Origin: Pseudonocardia hierapolitana
GTDB lineage: Bacteria; Actinomycetota; Actinomycetes; Mycobacteriales; Pseudonocardiaceae
Length of the DNA stretch: 64,000 nucleotides
Direction of reading: 5' to 3'
Assembly: GCF_007994075.1 (NCBI RefSeq)
Contig: NZ_VIWU01000001.1
Location: forward strand, 4,588,001-4,652,000
Positions 52,621 through 61,558 of the stretch are shown here, piece after piece. A program made the position numbers and the translations under genes. Positions within the stretch are counted from its first letter, which is position 1; each line of letters begins with the position of its first letter. The notes beneath the pieces were generated by a model that worked only from the letters and a program-made list of their open reading frames with translations, made no database searches and was not told where the DNA came from.

Positions 52621-54678
52621 ATGCAGACCAGTGCGCCGATCGGCCCTCCCGAGGAGGGAACCGATCGAACGGGCCGGGCGGTGAACCGCCTGCTCGCCTA
52701 CCTGCCGCGCGGCAACACGCTGGACGACAAGTCCTGGCAGCGGCGCCACCGGCTGCTGAAGTGGGTACTGGCGATCCACGTGCCGGCGATGGCCGTGCTC
52801 GGCCTCGCGCTGCAGAACACGCCCCTCGTGGTCGGCTACACGCTGCTCGCGCCGGTGGGCTTTCTCGTGCTCGGGCACGTGCTGCGCACCCGCAGGCTCG
52901 CGTCGTTCTGCGTGACGGGCGGCCTGGTGTTCTGCTCGGCGGGACTCGTGGTGCTCACCTCGGGCAGCATCGAGGCCCACTTCCACTTCTTCATCATCAT
53001 CGGCTTCATCGCGCTCTACCAGGACTGGGTGCCCTTCCTGTGGAACGTGGGGTTCACCTTCCTCAGCCACGGCATCGGCACGATCTGGCTCGGCGGGCTG
53101 ATCTTCTCCCACGCGGTGGGGCAGGCGAACCCGTGGCTGTGGTCGTTCATCCACGGCATCGCGGTGCTCTTCGCGTGCGTCGGCATGGTGATCTTCTGGC
53201 GGATCACGGAGGACGAGCAGACGGAGAAGGAGGCGCTCGGCCGCCAGCTCATCACCGCCGACGCGGAGATCGGGCGCCGGCGCTTCACCTCCGAGATGCT
53301 GGTCAACCTCGCCCGGCGCAACCAGAGCATGCTCTACCGGCAGCTGGACATCATCAACCAGCTCGAGGAGAAGGAGCGCGACCCCGACGCCCTCTCCCAG
53401 CTGTTCACGCTCGACCACCTCGCCACCCGCGTGCGCCGCAACGCCGAGAGCCTGCTGGTGCTGGCCGGTGAGCAGCCGCCGCGCACCTGGTCGGCCCCCG
53501 TCCCGCTCCGTGACGTCGTGCGCGCCGCGATCGCCGAGACCGAGGATCTCGACCGCGTCGTGTTCGCGATCGACGACCGGATCGCCGTGTCCGGTGCGTC
53601 CGTCGCCGACCTGACCCACCTGGTCGCCGAGCTCACCGAGAACGCGGTGCGCTTCTCGCCGCCGGACACCGCCGTGACGATCCGGGCCCGGCCCGACCGC
53701 CGCGACGAGAGCGGCTACCTGCTGACGATCGAGGACTGGGGCGTCGGGATGCCGCCCGCCGACCTCATCGCCGCCAACGAGCTCCTCGCCAGCCCCCGCG
53801 AGGTCGACCTCGCCGTCGCGCAGCGGCTGGGCTTCCACGTCGTGGCGCGGCTCGCCGCCCGCCACGGGATCTCGGTCTCGCTCGGCAACACCCCGGGATC
53901 CGGCGTCACGGCCGTCGTCGCGCTCCCCGCTGCGCTCTTCGCGACCGCACCGGCCGAACCCGTGCTCCCGCTCGACGCGGGCGTCACCGAGGCGCGGCCA
54001 TACGTCACGGGCCAGGTGAACCGTCGCGAGCCGCGGTTGGACAACCGTCCGCTCGAGAACACCGGCTGGGTCGAGCCGGTCTCCACGACGGGCGCCATCC
54101 GGAGCGTGAACGGCTCGGCGCGAGGCCCCTGGACCGCGGTGCCCACCGAGACGGTGGGTTCGAACCGGCACGGGCTCGACGGCGCGCCCGACGGTGGCTG
54201 GCGCGGGTGGTGGAACCCGGAGTCGGCGGGGTCGCCCACGCGGCACAGCGATCGTCAGCCGGTCGGGAACGGCGACGGTGACGACCGCGGTCACGGTGAC
54301 GGCCCGGCCGCTGCCGCGACGCGGGGGTCGGACTGGCACCCCTCGCCCACACCGAGGGAGCGGCAGGCGCTGCCCGCCGTCCCCTCGCGCGCTTCCACGC
54401 CCGAAGCGGGCGATGCCGACGTCCCGGACGACCCGGACATCCCGACGCCGCGGCGCAACGGTGAGGCGGTCACCGCGAACGGCAAGCCCGAGCTGCGCCG
54501 GCGGGTGCCGCAGGCGCATCTCGCGCCGGAGCTGCGGCAGGCGACGATCGGCGACACCGACGCCGAACCCCAGATCGACGGCGCCGCGGCCAGCGCGCTG
54601 TCGCGGTACCAGGCAAGCCGGCAGGCGGCGCAGGCCGTCGTCGACGAGACAGGAACGGCAGGAGGGATGCGGAAGTGA
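52621..54678 (+). CDS. cvnA: Conservon sensor kinase-like protein CvnA
   Basis: Predicted 685-aa membrane protein. Six or so helices occupy residues about 35-195 (LLKWVLAIHVPAMAVLGLAL, FHFFIIIGFIALYQDWVPFLW, WSFIHGIAVLFACVGMVIFW). An HATPase-like domain follows (HLVAELTENAVRFSPPDTAV N-box, IEDWGVGMPPADL G1-box, LGFHVVARLAARHGISVSL). The last 230 residues are Pro/Gly-rich and disordered. No canonical H-box with phospho-His is obvious. First gene of a conservon; ATG 52621 is used, ATG 52558 is an in-frame alternative. Confidence 0.92.
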   Translation: MQTSAPIGPPEEGTDRTGRAVNRLLAYLPRGNTLDDKSWQRRHRLLKWVLAIHVPAMAVLGLALQNTPLVVGYTLLAPVGFLVLGHVLRTRRLASFCVTGGLVFCSAGLVVLTSGSIEAHFHFFIIIGFIALYQDWVPFLWNVGFTFLSHGIGTIWLGGLIFSHAVGQANPWLWSFIHGIAVLFACVGMVIFWRITEDEQTEKEALGRQLITADAEIGRRRFTSEMLVNLARRNQSMLYRQLDIINQLEEKERDPDALSQLFTLDHLATRVRRNAESLLVLAGEQPPRTWSAPVPLRDVVRAAIAETEDLDRVVFAIDDRIAVSGASVADLTHLVAELTENAVRFSPPDTAVTIRARPDRRDESGYLLTIEDWGVGMPPADLIAANELLASPREVDLAVAQRLGFHVVARLAARHGISVSLGNTPGSGVTAVVALPAALFATAPAEPVLPLDAGVTEARPYVTGQVNRREPRLDNRPLENTGWVEPVSTTGAIRSVNGSARGPWTAVPTETVGSNRHGLDGAPDGGWRGWWNPESAGSPTRHSDRQPVGNGDGDDRGHGDGPAAAATRGSDWHPSPTPRERQALPAVPSRASTPEAGDADVPDDPDIPTPRRNGEAVTANGKPELRRRVPQAHLAPELRQATIGDTDAEPQIDGAAASALSRYQASRQAAQAVVDETGTAGGMRK

Positions 54679-55076
54679 GCATCCGATCGGGGCAGCTGGA
54701 CTGGTTGCTCGGGGAGTTCGCCCGCGACGTGCCCGGGGTCGTGCACGGCGTCGTGGTCTCCGGCGACGGCCTGCGGTTGGCCACCTCGCCCGGCGTCAGC
54801 GTGGCACTGGGCGACCAGCTGGCCGCGGCCGCGTCCGGGCTGGTCAGCCTCGCCCGCGGCACGGCCCACCTGCTCGACGCGGGCCCCGTCACCCAGACCA
54901 TCCTCGAGATGGCCGGTGGATATCTGTTCGTCTCGTCGGTGAGCCAGGGGGCCACGCTCGCGGTGTTCACGCGCCGGCAGTGCGACATCGGCATGGTGGG
55001 CTACGAGATGACGTTGCTCGCGGCGCGCGTGGGCCATGCACTCACGCCCGCTCCGCGGGCGAGCGCTGGACGGTAG
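54675..55076 (+). CDS. cvnB: Roadblock/LC7 protein CvnB
   Basis: Predicted 133-aa roadblock/LC7-domain protein ([65 protein letters not shown]). Such proteins act on small GTPases, here CvnD. The GTG start overlaps the cvnA stop by 4 nt and lies behind GGAGGGATGCGGAA. Second gene of the conservon. Confidence 0.95.
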   Translation: MSIRSGQLDWLLGEFARDVPGVVHGVVVSGDGLRLATSPGVSVALGDQLAAAASGLVSLARGTAHLLDAGPVTQTILEMAGGYLFVSSVSQGATLAVFTRRQCDIGMVGYEMTLLAARVGHALTPAPRASAGR

Positions 55077-55078
55077 CC

Positions 55079-55477
55079 GTGTCGCTCTCCGACGCCATCG
55101 GTCGCAACACCTCGGGCGATCAGGAGGCGCACGGCGGGCGGGTGGTGCCGGTGTACGCGCTCACCGGCGGGCGTACCCGCTCCTCCACGGGCGCCGAGTT
55201 GCCGGTGGAGACCCTGGTGACCGTGACACCGGCCGGCCAGCGAGCCGACGAGCTCCACCTGGAGTACCGCGCGACCGTCGAACTCGCGGCCCGGCCGATC
55301 TCGGTCGTCGAGATCGGCGCCGCGCTGCGGGTGCCGGTCGGTGTGGCAAGGGTGCTGGTCAGCGACCTCGTCGACGCGGGGTACCTGGCCGTGCACCTTC
55401 CGCCGTCGGCGGAAGGCGGCCCGGCACCCGAGATCCTGGAAAGGTTGTTGGAGGGACTACGTGCACGCTCACACTGA
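55079..55477 (+). CDS. cvnC: DUF742 protein CvnC
   Basis: Predicted 132-aa DUF742 protein: VVPVYALTGGRTRS, LPVETLVTVTP, then a winged-helix-like segment LAARPISVVEIGAALRVPVGVARVLVSDLVDAGYLAVH. GTG start 2 nt after the cvnB stop; its end overlaps cvnD by 17 nt. Standard third gene of conservons, possibly a DNA- or protein-binding adaptor. Confidence 0.94.
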   Translation: MSLSDAIGRNTSGDQEAHGGRVVPVYALTGGRTRSSTGAELPVETLVTVTPAGQRADELHLEYRATVELAARPISVVEIGAALRVPVGVARVLVSDLVDAGYLAVHLPPSAEGGPAPEILERLLEGLRARSH

Positions 55478-56042
55478 TCCCGATGAGCTGATCCCGCTCA
55501 AGGTGCTGATCGCCGGCGGGTTCGGAGTGGGCAAGACGACGCTCGTGAGCTCGCTCTCGGAGATCCCGCCGCTGCTCACCGAGCAGGCCATGACCACGGC
55601 CTCGATCGGGGTGGACGAGGCGGACATGGTGCCCACCAAGACCACCACCACGGTCGCGATGGACTTCGGGCGCATCACCGTCGACGAGTCGCTGATCCTG
55701 TACCTGTTCGGGACGCCGGGGCAGTCCCGGTTCTGGTTCATGTGGGACGAGCTCGCGCGCGGTTCCGTCGGCGCCGTCGTGCTGGTGGACCTGCGCCGGA
55801 TCGACGACTGCTTCCCCGCGATCGACTTCTTCGAGAACCGGCGGCTGCCGTTCGTGGTCGGCGTCAACCGGTTCCCCGGTGCCGACGACTACGACGCCGA
55901 CACCGTGCGGGACGCGCTCGCGCTGCCGTCGGACTGCCCGCTCATCTGGATGGATGCCAGGGATCCCCGGTCCAGCCGGGACGCGCTGGTGACGCTGGTC
56001 GAGCACGCGCTCGCCCGCACCGCGGTGGTGCCGGCCGGCTGA
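55461..56042 (+). CDS. cvnD: Ras-like GTPase CvnD
   Basis: Predicted 193-aa GTPase: P-loop IAGGFGVGKTTLVSSLSE, G3-like LFGTPGQSRFWFMWDEL, and G4 replaced by VGVNRFPGADD. GTG at 55461 after GGAGGGA. Membrane-associated G-protein-like module with CvnA, CvnB and CvnC, known in Streptomyces to affect development and secondary metabolism. A very stable terminator follows its stop. Confidence 0.95.
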   Translation: MHAHTDPDELIPLKVLIAGGFGVGKTTLVSSLSEIPPLLTEQAMTTASIGVDEADMVPTKTTTTVAMDFGRITVDESLILYLFGTPGQSRFWFMWDELARGSVGAVVLVDLRRIDDCFPAIDFFENRRLPFVVGVNRFPGADDYDADTVRDALALPSDCPLIWMDARDPRSSRDALVTLVEHALARTAVVPAG

Positions 56043-56059
56043 CCCACGACCCGACACAA

Positions 56060-56095
56060 CCGACCGGCCCGGCCCCGATGGGCCGGGCCGGTCGG
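56060..56095. terminator. 16-bp bidirectional terminator hairpin after cvnD
   Basis: CCGACCGGCCCGGCCC (56060-56075) and its exact complement (56080-56095) form a perfect stem with loop CGAT. It lies between the convergent cvnD and small membrane protein genes and ends 6 nt before the latter's stop. Confidence 0.85.
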
Positions 56096-56101
56096 GTCGG
56101 T

Positions 56102-56356
56102 TCAGGAGCCGCCGCCGCAGCCCCCGCCGGAGCTGTCACCCCCGCAGCTGCTGGAGCCGGTGTCGCCGCTCCAGCCGCTCGCGACGTACGCGCTGCTGTG
56201 GCCGCCGCCGCTGCGGCTGCCGACGCGGGGCCGCGGGTTGTCGCTGCCGACGTTCCGGCCATGGCGGCCAGGGCCATCGCCCGGACGGCCGATCGCGGCG
56301 ATCACCAGGGCGATCACGATGATCGCGGCGATGCCGAACCAGATGACTGTTTCCAC
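56102..56356 (-). CDS. Small membrane protein with Ser/Gly/Cys tail
   Basis: Predicted 84-aa protein: N-terminal helix TVIWFGIAAIIVIALVIAAIG, a short basic linker, and a tail of Gly/Ser with a Cys pair region (SSSCGGDSSGGGCGGGS). GTG start at 56356 with AGGAGG upstream. Function unknown. Similar in plan to the gene at 49887-50231. It sits in the inserted segment between maf and accE. Confidence 0.7.
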   Translation of the reverse strand: METVIWFGIAAIIVIALVIAAIGRPGDGPGRHGRNVGSDNPRPRVGSRSGGGHSSAYVASGWSGDTGSSSCGGDSSGGGCGGGS

Positions 56357-56492
56357 CTCGATCGCCTCCTCGTGGCCGGGAGCGCACCGCCCCCCTGGAC
56401 GCCGATCGCCCCGGCCCTGGCCCCGAGTGTGGGCTGTGCCACTCGCACGGGCCAGCGTCTTCAGAAAGCCTTGAGGTCTTCTTATCGCCCGG

Positions 56493-56720
56493 TCAGCGAG
56501 GCCAGGTCGAGGTGCGCCACGCTCCGGGTCCGTGGTGCAGCGGCGTGCGGAAACGCGTGGCGGGATCGGACCACCGGTCCCGGACGGGGGCCGGCGCCGG
56601 GGCGGGCGGATCGGCGGCCACGGCCGCGAGCACGACCGTGAGCGCCGCCAGCTCCGCGTCCGACGGCTCGCCCCTGACCACGCGGAACGCGGTGCGCCGC
56701 TCCTCCGGGCTGCTCGTCAC
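56493..56720 (-). CDS. accE: Acyl-CoA carboxylase epsilon subunit
   Basis: Predicted 75-aa epsilon subunit, recognised by [25 protein letters not shown], a short acidic helix, a Pro/Ala linker and a C-terminal W..P segment ([19 protein letters not shown]). It stabilises the AccA3-AccD5 holoenzyme. GTG start overlaps the accD5 stop by 4 nt. Corresponds to accE5 (Rv3281). Confidence 0.9.
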   Translation of the reverse strand: MTSSPEERRTAFRVVRGEPSDAELAALTVVLAAVAADPPAPAPAPVRDRWSDPATRFRTPLHHGPGAWRTSTWPR

Positions 56721-58348
56721 AGCGGAATGTTCCCGTGCTTGCGCGCGGGCACGGCCTCCCGCTTCGTGGCGAGCAGCCGCAGGGCCCGCGCAACGTAACC
56801 GCGCGTGTGCGACGGTGGGATGACGCCGTCGATGTATCCGCGGTCGGCCGCGATGTAGGGGTTGGCGAGCGTGTCCTCGTACTCCTGCTGCAGCTCCGCG
56901 CGGCGGGTTGCGAGCTCGTCACCCGACAGCTGGGTGAGCTCTTTGCGGTAGAGGATGCTGACCGCGCCCGCCGCGCCCGTGACCGCGATCTGCGCGGTGG
57001 GCCACGCGACGTTCACGTCAGCGCCGAGGTGCTTGGACCCCATCACGTCGTAGGCGCCGCCGTACGCCTTGCGGGTGATCACCGTGACCTTGGGAACGGT
57101 GGCCTCCGCGTAGGCGTAGATCAGCTTCGCGCCGCGGCGGATGATCCCGTTCCACTCCTGGTCGGTGCCGGGCAGGAAGCCGGGGACGTCCACGAACGTG
57201 AGGATCGGGATGTTGAACGCGTCGCACGTGCGGACGAACCGCGCGGCCTTCTCCGAGGCGTCGATGTCGAGGCAGCCCGCGAACTGGGTGGGCTGGTTGG
57301 CGACCACACCGACCGACCTTCCGTCGACGCGCCCGAACCCGACGACGATGTTGGGTGCGAAGAGCGCGTGCACCTCGAGGAACTCGCCGTCGTCGAGCAC
57401 CCGGGTGATCACCTCGTGCATGTCGTACGGGGTGTTGGGCGAGTCCGGGATGATCGCGTCGAGCTCGAGGTCGGTGTCGGTGAGCGCGTCGGCGATGGCG
57501 CCCTCCGTCGGCTCGGGCGAGGAGAAGGCAGGCGGGTCGGACAGGTTGTTGGACGGCAGGAACGACAGCAGTTCCTTGACGTAGGAGAACGCGTCTGCCT
57601 CGTCCTCGGCCAGGTAGTGCGCCACACCGGACTTCGTGTTGTGGGCCCGGCCGCCGCCGAGCTCCTCGAAGTCGACGTCCTCGCCGGTGACCGTCTTGAT
57701 GATGTCCGGCCCGGTGATGAACATGTGGCTGGTGCCGTCGACCATCACCGTGAAGTCGGTGATCGCAGGCGAGTACACCGCCCCGCCCGCGCACGGCCCC
57801 ATCACGAGCGAGATCTGCGGGATCACCCCGGAGCTGCGCACGTTGCGCACGAAGATCTCGCCGTAGAGCCCGAGCGCGACCACACCCTCCTGGATGCGCG
57901 CGCCGCCGCCGTCGTTGATGCCGATGACCGGGCAGCCGATCTTGGTGGCGAGATCCATGACCTTGACGATCTTCTCGCCGTACACCTCGCCGAGCGCGCC
58001 GCCGAACACCGTGGCGTCCTGGCTGAACACCGCGACCGGCCGGCCGTCGATCGTGCCGGTGCCGGTGACCACGCCGTCGCCGAACGGGCGCTTGTCCTGC
58101 ATCCCGAAGTTGGTGGAGCGGTGCCGGGTGAGCGCGTCGAGCTCGACGAACGAGCCGGGGTCGAGCAGCTGGTCGATCCGCTCGCGCGCGGTCTGACGGC
58201 CCTTCGCGTGCTGCCGCTCGACGGCGGCCTCGCTGCCCGCGTGCACCGCGCCGTCCATGCGCTGGTACAGGTCGGCGAGCTTGCCCGCGGTGGTGTGGAT
58301 GTCGGGCTCGTCGGGGCCGGACGCGAACGGCTCCGTTGCAGCGCTCAT
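56717..58348 (-). CDS. accD5: Acyl-CoA carboxylase beta subunit (propionyl-CoA type)
   Basis: Predicted 543-aa carboxyltransferase. [49 protein letters not shown] and [20 protein letters not shown] are conserved substrate and oxyanion blocks. It transfers CO2 from AccA3-biotin to propionyl- or acetyl-CoA, giving methylmalonyl-CoA or malonyl-CoA. ATG at 58348, ribosome-binding site weak. Divergent from birA as in mycobacteria (Rv3280/Rv3279c). Confidence 0.96.
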   Translation of the reverse strand: MSAATEPFASGPDEPDIHTTAGKLADLYQRMDGAVHAGSEAAVERQHAKGRQTARERIDQLLDPGSFVELDALTRHRSTNFGMQDKRPFGDGVVTGTGTIDGRPVAVFSQDATVFGGALGEVYGEKIVKVMDLATKIGCPVIGINDGGGARIQEGVVALGLYGEIFVRNVRSSGVIPQISLVMGPCAGGAVYSPAITDFTVMVDGTSHMFITGPDIIKTVTGEDVDFEELGGGRAHNTKSGVAHYLAEDEADAFSYVKELLSFLPSNNLSDPPAFSSPEPTEGAIADALTDTDLELDAIIPDSPNTPYDMHEVITRVLDDGEFLEVHALFAPNIVVGFGRVDGRSVGVVANQPTQFAGCLDIDASEKAARFVRTCDAFNIPILTFVDVPGFLPGTDQEWNGIIRRGAKLIYAYAEATVPKVTVITRKAYGGAYDVMGSKHLGADVNVAWPTAQIAVTGAAGAVSILYRKELTQLSGDELATRRAELQQEYEDTLANPYIAADRGYIDGVIPPSHTRGYVARALRLLATKREAVPARKHGNIPL

Positions 58349-58537
58349 GGCCCGGCAGCCTATCGCCGCCCGCGCCCGTCCCGGCGCGATCCGCGTCACG
58401 CAGCCTTCCGGTTGCATCGGCACGCCCGGCGCGGCTCGTCGAGGCCCGCTGCGCGTCCGGCGACGCGCGGGCGCCGTCCGTCGCGTATGCCGGGAAAGCC
58501 CAGCGGGCCGGGTGACTCGCCGGTAGCGTCACCAGCC

Positions 58538-59344
58538 ATGCACCGGACCGTCGAGCCGCTGGACGCAGCCGCATTGCGGGCTGCGCTCACCGGGCGGTGG
58601 GCACACGTCGACGTCGTGGAGCGCACGGGCTCCACCAACGCCGACCTCCTCGCCGCCGCCGCCGACGGTGCGCCCGACCGTTCCGTCCTCGTCGCGGAGC
58701 ACCAGGAGGCCGGACGCGGCAGGCTCACGCGCACCTGGGTTGCCCCGCCGGGCACGGGGATCACGGTCAGCGTGCTGCTGCGTCCCATCGGGGTGCCGCC
58801 TGCGCGGTTCGCCTGGCTGCCGCTGCTCGCCGGGCTCGCCCTGCTCGACACCATTCGCGCGGTCTGCGACGTCCCGGCCGGGCTCAAGTGGCCGAACGAC
58901 CTGCTGCTCGGCACCGGGCAGCGCAAGGCGGCGGGGATCCTCGCCGAGGTCGCCGACGCCGTCCGGCCCGCCGTCGTCGTGGGGATCGGGCTGAACGTCG
59001 CGGCCGCGCCCCCCGATCAGCCGGGTGCCACGTCGCTCGCCGACGAGGGTGCCGTGGTGGACCGCACCCACGTGCTCACCACCCTGCTCGGCTGCCTGGC
59101 CGAGCGGGAGGCCGCGTGGCGCGAGGGCCGCGGTGACGCCGAGGCCACCCGGCTGCGTGCCGACTACCGGGCGGGCTGCGTCACGCTCGGTTCCGAGGTC
59201 AAGGTCGAGCTGCCCGGCGGTGCCGCGCTGCGCGGGATCGCCGAGGACGTCGACCGCGACGGGCGGCTCCTGCTGCTCGACGCGGCGGGCCACCGGCGCG
59301 CCGTCGCCGCGGGCGACGTGGTGCACCTGCGCCCTTCCGGGTAG
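58538..59344 (+). CDS. birA: Biotin--[acetyl-CoA-carboxylase] ligase
   Basis: Predicted 268-aa monofunctional biotin protein ligase without an N-terminal DNA-binding domain. VVERTGSTNADLLAAA, VAEHQEAGRGRLTRTW (biotinyl-AMP loop), GLKWPNDLLL and the C-terminal SH3-like domain are present. It loads biotin on the AccA3 MKM lysine. ATG at 58538, 190 bp from the divergent accD5. Confidence 0.96.
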   Translation: MHRTVEPLDAAALRAALTGRWAHVDVVERTGSTNADLLAAAADGAPDRSVLVAEHQEAGRGRLTRTWVAPPGTGITVSVLLRPIGVPPARFAWLPLLAGLALLDTIRAVCDVPAGLKWPNDLLLGTGQRKAAGILAEVADAVRPAVVVGIGLNVAAAPPDQPGATSLADEGAVVDRTHVLTTLLGCLAEREAAWREGRGDAEATRLRADYRAGCVTLGSEVKVELPGGAALRGIAEDVDRDGRLLLLDAAGHRRAVAAGDVVHLRPSG

Positions 59345-59390
59345 GCGCGTCCTCCGACACGGCGCCGCGGGGAACGCCTACCGTGGATTC

Positions 59391-59870
59391 GTGGCCTATC
59401 CGGACGATCTGCTCGTGGAGGACGAGCAGGTGGTCGTGCACCGGCACCCGCACTGGAAGATGCTCGTCGTTCCCGTGGTCGTGCTGCTGCTCGTCGTCGG
59501 GGTCGCCAGCTTCCTCGCCGCGCTCGTGAGCGCGCAGAGCTGGGCGCCGTGGGCGTGGCTCGGGCTCGCGCTGGCCGGTCTCGCGCTCGCGGGCCGGTTC
59601 ACGGTCTACCCGGTGGTGCGCTGGCGCACCACGCACTTCGTGGTGACCGATCGTCGGGTGCTGGTGCGCGAGGGTGTGTTCACGCGGCAGGGCATGGACA
59701 TCCCGCTGAAGCGCATCAGCAGCGTGCAGTTCCGGCAGGGCCTGCTGGAGCGGATGCTCGGAGCGGGCACGCTGGTCGTCGAGTCGGACTCCGACGAGTC
59801 GCTCGAGTTCGACGACGTCCCGGGCGTGCGGCGCGTGCACACCGTGCTCTACAACGAGGTGGCGCAGTAG
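59391..59870 (+). CDS. PH-domain (DUF304-type) membrane protein
   Basis: Predicted 159-aa protein: two adjacent helices (LVVPVVVLLLVVGVASFLAALV, WLGLALAGLALAGRFTVYPVV), then a bacterial PH domain TTHFVVTDRRVLVREGVFTRQGMDIPLKRISSVQF. GTG at 59391. It corresponds to the Rv3278c-like neighbour of birA. Role unknown, likely at the inner membrane. Confidence 0.9.
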   Translation: MAYPDDLLVEDEQVVVHRHPHWKMLVVPVVVLLLVVGVASFLAALVSAQSWAPWAWLGLALAGLALAGRFTVYPVVRWRTTHFVVTDRRVLVREGVFTRQGMDIPLKRISSVQFRQGLLERMLGAGTLVVESDSDESLEFDDVPGVRRVHTVLYNEVAQ

Positions 59871-59929
59871 CGACGCGGCCCGACAGCGACGTGGCCCGAT
59901 GGAGACGGCTCAGTAGCGAGGTGGCGAGA

Positions 59930-60868
59930 GTGACGAGACCCCTGCCGATGCCGGTGCCCGCGCCCGGGTTGCCGGAGCACGTCACGATCTACGAGGTCGG
60001 GGCGCGGGACGGGCTGCAGAACGAGTCGGCGATCGTGCCGGTCGAGGTGAAGGCGGAGTTCCTGCACCGGCTCGCCGCGGCGGGACTGCGGGTGCTGGAG
60101 GCCACCAGCTTCGTGCACCCGAAGTGGGTGCCCCAGCTGGCGGACGCGGGTGACCTGCTGCGCCTGCTGGTGCGCGCCGACGGCGTGGACTACCCGGTGC
60201 TCGTGCCGAACGAGCGCGGCCTCGACCGGGCGCTCGACGCGGGGGTCTCCCACATCGCGATCTTCGCGAGCGCCACCGACACCTTCGCCCAACGCAATCT
60301 CAACAGCACCCTCGACGCGCAGTTCGCCATGTTCGAGCCGGTGGTGGAGCGGGCGCTCGAGGCAGGCCTGCGGGTGCGCGGGTACGTCTCGATGTGCTTC
60401 GGCGACCCGTGGGAGGGCGCGGTGGCGCCGGAGCAGGTGGCGGCGGTGACGCGCAGGCTGGCCGGCATGGGCTGCCACCAGATCTCGCTGGGCGACACGA
60501 TCGGCACCGGGACCCCGGGGCACGTCGACGCCGTGCTCGACGCGTGCGTCGCGGCCGGTGTGCCGGTCCGCCAGCTCGCGGTGCACTTCCACGACACCTA
60601 CGGCCAGGCGCTGGCCAACACGCTCGCCGCACTGCGCCGCGGCGTCCGCACCGTCGACGCGAGCGCGGGCGGTCTCGGCGGGTGCCCGTACGCCGAGTCG
60701 GCCACCGGCAACCTCGCCACCGAGGACCTGGTGTGGATGCTGGACGGTCTCGGCATCGGGCACGGGGTGGACCTCGACGCGCTCGTCGCCACGAGCGTCT
60801 GGATGGCCGAGAAGCTGGGGCGGCCGTCGCCGTCGCGGGTGGTGCGGGCGTTGGGCGGTGCGACGTAG
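59930..60868 (+). CDS. Hydroxymethylglutaryl-CoA lyase
   Basis: Predicted 312-aa TIM-barrel lyase (HMG-CoA to acetyl-CoA + acetoacetate, leucine catabolism). YEVGARDGLQNE is the metal/catalytic Arg-Asp block; GGLGGCPYAESATGN holds the catalytic Cys; HFHDTYGQALAN supplies metal His residues. GTG at 59930 is preferred since GAGG lies 8 nt upstream; GTG 59921 is possible. The 59-bp gap before it carries two imperfect copies of AGCGACGYGGCCCGA. Confidence 0.93.
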   Translation: MTRPLPMPVPAPGLPEHVTIYEVGARDGLQNESAIVPVEVKAEFLHRLAAAGLRVLEATSFVHPKWVPQLADAGDLLRLLVRADGVDYPVLVPNERGLDRALDAGVSHIAIFASATDTFAQRNLNSTLDAQFAMFEPVVERALEAGLRVRGYVSMCFGDPWEGAVAPEQVAAVTRRLAGMGCHQISLGDTIGTGTPGHVDAVLDACVAAGVPVRQLAVHFHDTYGQALANTLAALRRGVRTVDASAGGLGGCPYAESATGNLATEDLVWMLDGLGIGHGVDLDALVATSVWMAEKLGRPSPSRVVRALGGAT

Positions 60869-60920
60869 TTCTGTCGGTGGCCCGGGACACAATGGTGCGG
60901 ACCGTTCGAGGAGGTGCGCG

Positions 60921-61499
60921 GTGGCGCTGCCGATCCCGCGGGAGCTGATGACTCTCGACGAGTGGGACGCCCTGCCCGAGGACAACTCGGCGCACTACGA
61001 GCTGCAGGAGGGCGTGCTCGTCGTGTCGCCGAAACCGGCAAGGAAGCATCAGCGTGCGCTGCTGCGGCTCGCCCCCCGGATGGAGCGGCACACGCCTCCG
61101 GAATGGGAGGTACTTCCCGACTTCGAAGTGGTCGTCGAGGCCGAAGGACCGGCGACTGTTCGCGCGCCTGACCTCGTCATCGTGCGCGCCGACGGTCCGG
61201 AAAGCCGGGTTGCGGCCGGGGATGTACTACTCGCGGTGGAGATCATCTCTCCCGGCTCCCGCAAGATCGACCTTCACATGACGCACTTCGAGTACGCCGA
61301 GGCGGGGATCCCCCACTACTGGGTCGTCGACCTCGACCCACCCGCGCCATCGATCACGGTGTACGGGCTGGGCGCTCCCGGCGACGGCTACGTGGAGAGC
61401 AAGACGGCCACGGGCGAGCTGATCGTCCAGGAGCCGTTCCCGATGCGGATCGACATCCGATCGCTCCTCGACCGGGGCCCCCACCCATCGGAGGGGTGA
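60921..61499 (+). CDS. Uma2-family endonuclease-like protein
   Basis: Predicted 192-aa PD-(D/E)XK protein of the Uma2 (DUF820) family. APDLVIVRAD (catalytic Asp), LLAVEIISPGSRKIDL (Glu-x-x), and EYAEAGIPHYWVVDLD are conserved. The GTG at 60921 has GAGGAGG. Its role in cells is not known; such genes occur in many copies in high-GC actinobacteria. Its stop overlaps no gene; the LLM gene follows after 59 nt. Confidence 0.9.
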   Translation: MALPIPRELMTLDEWDALPEDNSAHYELQEGVLVVSPKPARKHQRALLRLAPRMERHTPPEWEVLPDFEVVVEAEGPATVRAPDLVIVRADGPESRVAAGDVLLAVEIISPGSRKIDLHMTHFEYAEAGIPHYWVVDLDPPAPSITVYGLGAPGDGYVESKTATGELIVQEPFPMRIDIRSLLDRGPHPSEG

Positions 61500-61558
61500 C
61501 CGCGCGGGCAGATCGTGCGACGGTCGAAGCTCCCCGTCAGCGACGACTGGAGCGGCTC

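Noticed and set aside
54155..54175. tRNA T-arm-like GGTTCGAACC
   Set aside because: It lies inside cvnA and encodes part of the disordered tail; no acceptor or anticodon stem can be built around it.
56735..58537. Long plus-strand frame running into birA
   Set aside because: The part before 58538 is antisense to accD5; birA homology starts exactly at the ATG at 58538.
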